Of a DNA stretch of 64,000 nt, positions 59,531 to 64,000 are shown in pieces; the first letter of the stretch is position 1; each line of letters opens with the position of its first letter. The notes beneath the pieces were generated by a model. It had not been told where the DNA came from. It made no database searches and saw nothing but the letters and a program-made list of their open reading frames with translations. Origin of the DNA: Channallabes apus. Its lineage: Eukaryota; Chordata; Actinopteri; Siluriformes; Clariidae. Both the position numbers and the translations under genes were made by a program. The stretch lies in contig CM060113.1 of the NCBI GenBank assembly GCA_030522415.1, positions 3,705,467-3,769,466 on the forward strand, read 5' to 3'.

Positions 59531-62500
59531 TAACACACCACTATCAGTTATACAGAAGTGTATTCCTATTGACTTTTTCCAAGTTCCATAGCATTTCCAT
59601 GATTTTTCAATTGAATTTAATGTTCTTTACAAATGTATAGAACATCAACAGAATATGAGAAGATTTATTGTAGTTTGTAATGTAGAGGTTTTTTTTCTCG
59701 TTCTAACACCAAAAGATAAAAAACACAGAGACTGTTGAGAGAAGAACCAATTCTAACTGTTATAATTTGAATGAGGAACTACGTTGGCTTGTAGACGTTT
59801 CCACAGCATTAAATATAACAAAAAGAAACTGTCAATATTGAGTTAATTTTATTTAAAAGAAAAGTTAAAGTTTCCTCTGAAAATTGCTGTAGTGAGTAGT
59901 TTATTTCTTATAAGTTTCTTTGGTAGACTGTTCTATATTCACTAGTCGTATAGACTCTTGATCTCAGAGCCACACCTGAGACGAACGATGGAGGGAGAGA
60001 GAAAAAAGCGAGTGAGCAAGCACTCTTAAAGTGATTGCGTTTTCTCCTCAGGGTCCTGTCCTGGCCTTCCCGGGAAACCATGCACAGTTATGAGTGCTGA
60101 CGGGCTCGAGTCTGTCTGAAGTTGATGTCTTTATCAAAATAAAGTGCCGCTCCATTACCGCTGAGCCGAAAGGACGCGAGTGTGGAGCGAAAATGGGTTT
60201 GGTGACCGTACCGCATATTTTGTGTTTGTGTGTACCGTATGTGTGTGTGTGTGTGTGTGGATTTGTGGGTAGAAATATACACTGACTCCTCTACAGTTAG
60301 AGAACAAGTCCCGAACTTGACCAGATGTTCCTGCTGAACTTTTCTGTAATATATACTGATATGATTAAAGCAATAGAAAGAAAAAAAAAACCTCACACGT
60401 TTTCTATTAGGCTGGTGTGTGTAAGTACACTTCTATACGTTGATAGCATAATGGAAGTGCAGTTATTATTTTATAACAGTTATTGTAAGGCTCGTGTGTC
60501 AGCCTGTTAGCTGTTAAGCAGATACTTTCTCTTTATGATCATTTAAAATGAAGTAGTTAAAGCTTCCATAATTCTATCACATCACTTCAATGTTTCCGGG
60601 CAGAACTATTAAGAGAAATTGCGGAGAGAGAATGAGAAGGACGGAGATGTAAAGAATGAGTAAGATAGTCTGAGTGCGGGAGATAGAAAGCGCGAGAATA
60701 AGAAACGGTAAAGTTTTGTTCACGAGTGAGTCGACTGTTTAGTAACTTTAAGAGATGACTTCATCAAAATACATTTTACTTTATTATTATTGTTTGTTTT
60801 GTTTTTCATTTCTGTCTTTAATGTCACTGTTGCTGTAAAATTTACTCAAAATCCATCTATGGAACATATTTTTCCAACTTGTGAGCTGTTTATTTGTTAG
60901 TGTAAATTTATTCATCTTCAGTACATGATTCCTTGTCAGAGTTGTGTCTGCATATGTTAATTAAACCTGATTAGACGTAGCGCTGAAATGTGTCTCAATT
61001 TACAGGCAAAAACTGTGACATTTCTATACCAGATTTAGAACAAACTGGTAACAAATCACTTGGGAAAGCCAAAGAGTAGATTCATAGGCGAGTCGAGTCA
61101 AATTCACTGTATTGACTGATTCACTGTAAAGGATTATGATAAGAAATTAGTGAAATTTTATTTCAGGTTTATTGAAGGTTTAAACCTCTAAGAGGAACCT
61201 TTTTGTTCCCTAAAAACCCTTTGATTAATGATTATTTAACAATGTTTTGATTATTGCTAATCTTTTTGTTATATAATGAAACTATTTATGTTTTATTTCT
61301 TATTAATTACTCATTGAGATACCAATATTGTAGCATGTGAATCTAAATACTTTTGTAAAAAGTGTGTTGGACCTGCAACATCGTTCATGTAGGTACACAA
61401 ATACAAATGACGATGGTTGATGCAGTGTTACATAGTTGTGGAGGTGATCAGGTTCAGTCCACAAGTTGCAAGTATAATCTACGGTACAGAACATGTTGAC
61501 TATTTCCAGAGTTAGAGTAGAATAATCTAAGACGAAGAAGTCAGCTGTCTTGTTTCATGCTGTAGAAGAATATCAGCAATGCTGACACCATATACAGTAT
61601 AAATCTAGGTCTCCTCTATCGATGTATTCCCATTCCATACCCAAGGTTCCCGAGATGACAGACATGAACAAATTAACAGAGTATAAAAATAATACTAAAA
61701 TATACAGTATGTCCAACCAATTATCAATTAATCAATCAATCAAACAAATATTTAAACAAAGTAAAAAAAAAAAAACAATCATTCAAGACAGAGAAAGAAT
61801 AAATCTGTGAAAGAAAACAAGACAAAAAAAGATAAAGTATTAGAGAAAAAAAATAAGAAAGAAAGATTGACACACAGAGAGAAAATCACTCCATAGACAT
61901 GATTGCCTTTGATCTATGTCTCCATGGCAACACCAGGCCTGATTTGGACCTTAATCTCTTTTAATGTGTAATGTTTGTTAGCACCCTCCACCTTCACACA
62001 CACACAGATACACACACACAGGCACACACATACACACAGCCTTTCTTACTCACACACCCGTCACTGATTTCCATCTTCAAATAGTTGGTGTCACTTTTTT
62101 TTCAGAAAGAAAAGAACAAAATCTGCTCCGTTTCCCGAATCGACGTCTGCCGCTGTTTGCTGGTTGTTCGTTATTTCTTCCGCCATCTGGAAGTTCATCT
62201 TTCTTGTTGCAGTTTGCAACTTGAATGAGAATCTGGGGGGGGGGGTAGGTACATGTGAGCCTCTTGGACACAGCGATTAATACGACACATCGGCTGATTC
62301 CTCGTGTCTCTGGGATGTCGATAAATTTGGCGAGTCTGGTATTTAATTAGTTTTGTTACACATTTTATCGACTCAGTTAATGATGTGGCGTTCTCTGTGT
62401 AATGATGCATCAGCTGTCTGATTCACGCTTTACAACAGTGCCTTGTTTTTGTTACGGATTAAACCATTCAGTCAGTCGTGTTTAATTAGTATTTGGATAA

Positions 62501-62821
62501 CACCGCACATTTGTAGTGTGATGACGAAAAGTGAGCAGCAACAAACCTTGTTTGTAAGAAAAGCGACAGAATTGATGACAAACGAGATGTCATGTTGGCC
62601 TTGTTGCTGTGCTAAGCTTCTCTCTGGTTGTGTTGGCTTAATTCATTTCCTCTGCAGTGACTTGGAAACTCAGGCTACACTGTTAGATTTCAAGTATAAA
62701 ACCATTTGCACTCATTGCAGGTTATTTTAGCTTTCAAGCTGTTTGACTTGCTATGTTAAGCAGCTTGTTATCATACTCTAGACCATTAAGTAACTAGCAA
62801 TATCTAAGCTACATTATACTA
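59531..62821. other. No gene seen
   Basis: Includes a TG tract at 60236-60259, A-rich runs at 61762-61774 and 61840-61851, imperfect CA repeats at 61993-62037 and a G run at 62236-62245. The stretches 60040-60200 and 62380-62640 are complex and non-repetitive. No exon was recognised. Confidence 0.55.
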
Positions 62822-63990
62822 CACAACTTGACCAAAAGTCACACATTTGAATATTTCATTGGACCAACTTTAGCTTTGATTGTGATGGTAGCATTGTTTC
62901 AATAAGCTTATGCGACGTCACAACATTTGTAAAGTCTCCTCCAGCACCAAAGATTCTCAGTGGGGTTAAGGTCTGGACCAATCCATGTGCTCCCTGAACC
63001 AATCGTTCACATCATCCTCTCGGAATATGCCCATGCCATCCTGGTAATTCAGTACATTCAGGTCATCAACTGATCTTGTTTTTTGTGCAGATAACATTGC
63101 TGAGTCTAGACCTGACCAACAGAAGTAGCCCATTGGGGAGATCATAACACTGCCCCGCAGAGGCTTGTACAGTTGGGTACAACACTTCATACTTCAGCAC
63201 CTCTCTACCTCCCCTGATGCACCCATCACTCTGGACCAGGTAGCTCTGAACTCATCATGACCACATCACCTTTTCAATGTTCCACAGTCATTTCTTTATG
63301 CTCCCTAGCAAATCGTAGCCTGTTGTTTCTGTTTAGTCCCAATCTCTTAAGTTCCCCTGCATCTTACATGTTGACATTCTGTTATTTTTGCTATTAAACA
63401 AAGCATCGGGTTCTACTGTTGCATTTTTTAATGATCTGATTTCATAAAGCATTCACATGATCTCATATCATAGTCATTCAGTTTGTTTGTCCAATAACAT
63501 TTCCTCCTTGAAGACAGGTCACCACTATCCTTCTAGGTTTTAATAATATGGGGGAAGGTTCTTAACCCAGTTTCAGTAGTTTCAACAATCTCTTAGTTGT
63601 TTAATTTGCTTGATGCAGGATAATAATTTGACTCTTCTGGAACAGGGTAACATCTTTGCCACATGTCTTCTGACATTCATTCATTCATTCATCCATCTTC
63701 TGTACCGCTTTATCCTCTATTCAGGGTCGCGGGGGACCTGGAGCCTATCCCAGGAGACTTTGGGCACAAGGCAGGGTACACCCTGGACAGGGTGCCAATC
63801 CATCGCAGGGCACACACTCAGTCTTCTGACATGGTTCTGTAAAAAAATTATACCCAGTGCATCAGTTAGGATTAAATAACTTGCCACCAGCTGAACCGTA
63901 TTAATCACTGCAGTAATTATCCTATGGAAGGAAGGCTCTTACCTATTTGCTTAGTTAAATCCAGTTGGTGGCTTTATTTTTGGCCATGTA
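62822..63990 (-). mobile_element. Tc1-like element, both ends present, interrupted by a SINE
   Basis: The left terminus near 62822 (CAACTTGACCAAAAGTCACA) is roughly complementary to the right end near 63960-63990 (GTGGCTTTATTTTTGGCCAT). Minus-strand transposase traces run between them: the region of CAAAGATTCTCAGTGGGGTT (SPDLNPIE block, near 62950), then the catalytic blocks, then the HTH region near 63540-63660. The reading is broken by stops and deletions. Without the nested SINE the element is about 1.0 kb, shorter than the usual 1.2-1.6 kb. Confidence 0.85.
63677..63820 (-). mobile_element. 5'-truncated Mermaid-like SINE nested in the Tc1 relic, 12-bp TSD
   Basis: GTCTTCTGACAT at 63665-63676 and 63821-63832 flanks 144 bases holding only the 3' part of the SINE. 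It stops within a few bases of the internal (TG)n tract (GTGTGTGCCCTGCGATGGAT on the minus strand). It sits near the start codon of the old transposase. Confidence 0.95.
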
Positions 63991-64000
63991 TAATTCCACA

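Overview
The window looks like intergenic or intronic DNA from a teleost fish, most likely an otophysan such as a catfish. I infer this from the dense CA/TG microsatellites, the many decayed Tc1-like transposons, and the many copies of a tRNA-derived SINE that resembles the Mermaid/Merman elements I recall from zebrafish and catfish. The species call is inference. I find no protein-coding exon, no tRNA or rRNA gene and no CRISPR array that I can support. The open frames present are transposase or reverse-transcriptase debris, translated microsatellites, or chance frames.

Layout. 1-9.4 kb: a Tc1 relic (1.2 kb), SINE pieces, a full-length SINE (7.6 kb) and a Ty3/Gypsy relic (8.0-8.9 kb). 9.4-17.7 kb: two full-length box-B-duplicated SINEs (9.9 and 15.3 kb), a 0.6-kb polypyrimidine tract (12 kb) and many microsatellites. 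17.7-22.1 kb: the most complete Tc1-like element (17.7-19.2 kb), a GGGTTATGATG minisatellite with a SINE at its edge, and a second Tc1 relic interrupted by another SINE. 22-34 kb: SINE fragments, a Tc1 copy lacking its middle, a SINE with an L2-type tail, and another Tc1 relic (31 kb). 34-42 kb: three SINEs in a row, a TG/CA cluster, a PIF/Harbinger relic (37.5-38.5 kb) and an L2/CR1-type LINE fragment (41.2-41.9 kb). 42-48 kb: a second middle-deleted Tc1 copy, a Tigger/pogo-like MITE, another Tc1 relic, a 32-bp SINE insertion, and the 3' end of an RTE-type LINE. 49-54.7 kb: a direct duplication (49.2 and 52.9 kb) around a nested SINE pair and a 16-unit minisatellite, then three interspersed repeats. 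54.7-62.8 kb: mostly unique AT-rich DNA. 62.8-64 kb: a Tc1 relic with a SINE inserted in it.

How the parts relate. Target-site duplications (TSDs) can be read directly for at least seven SINE insertions, and two of these cut Tc1 relics, which gives a relative chronology. Three SINEs end in a sequence resembling the 3' end of the LINE at 47.2 kb, which points to that LINE type as their source of reverse transcriptase. Two other SINE families share a body but carry different tails. No gene network can be described because no host gene is visible.
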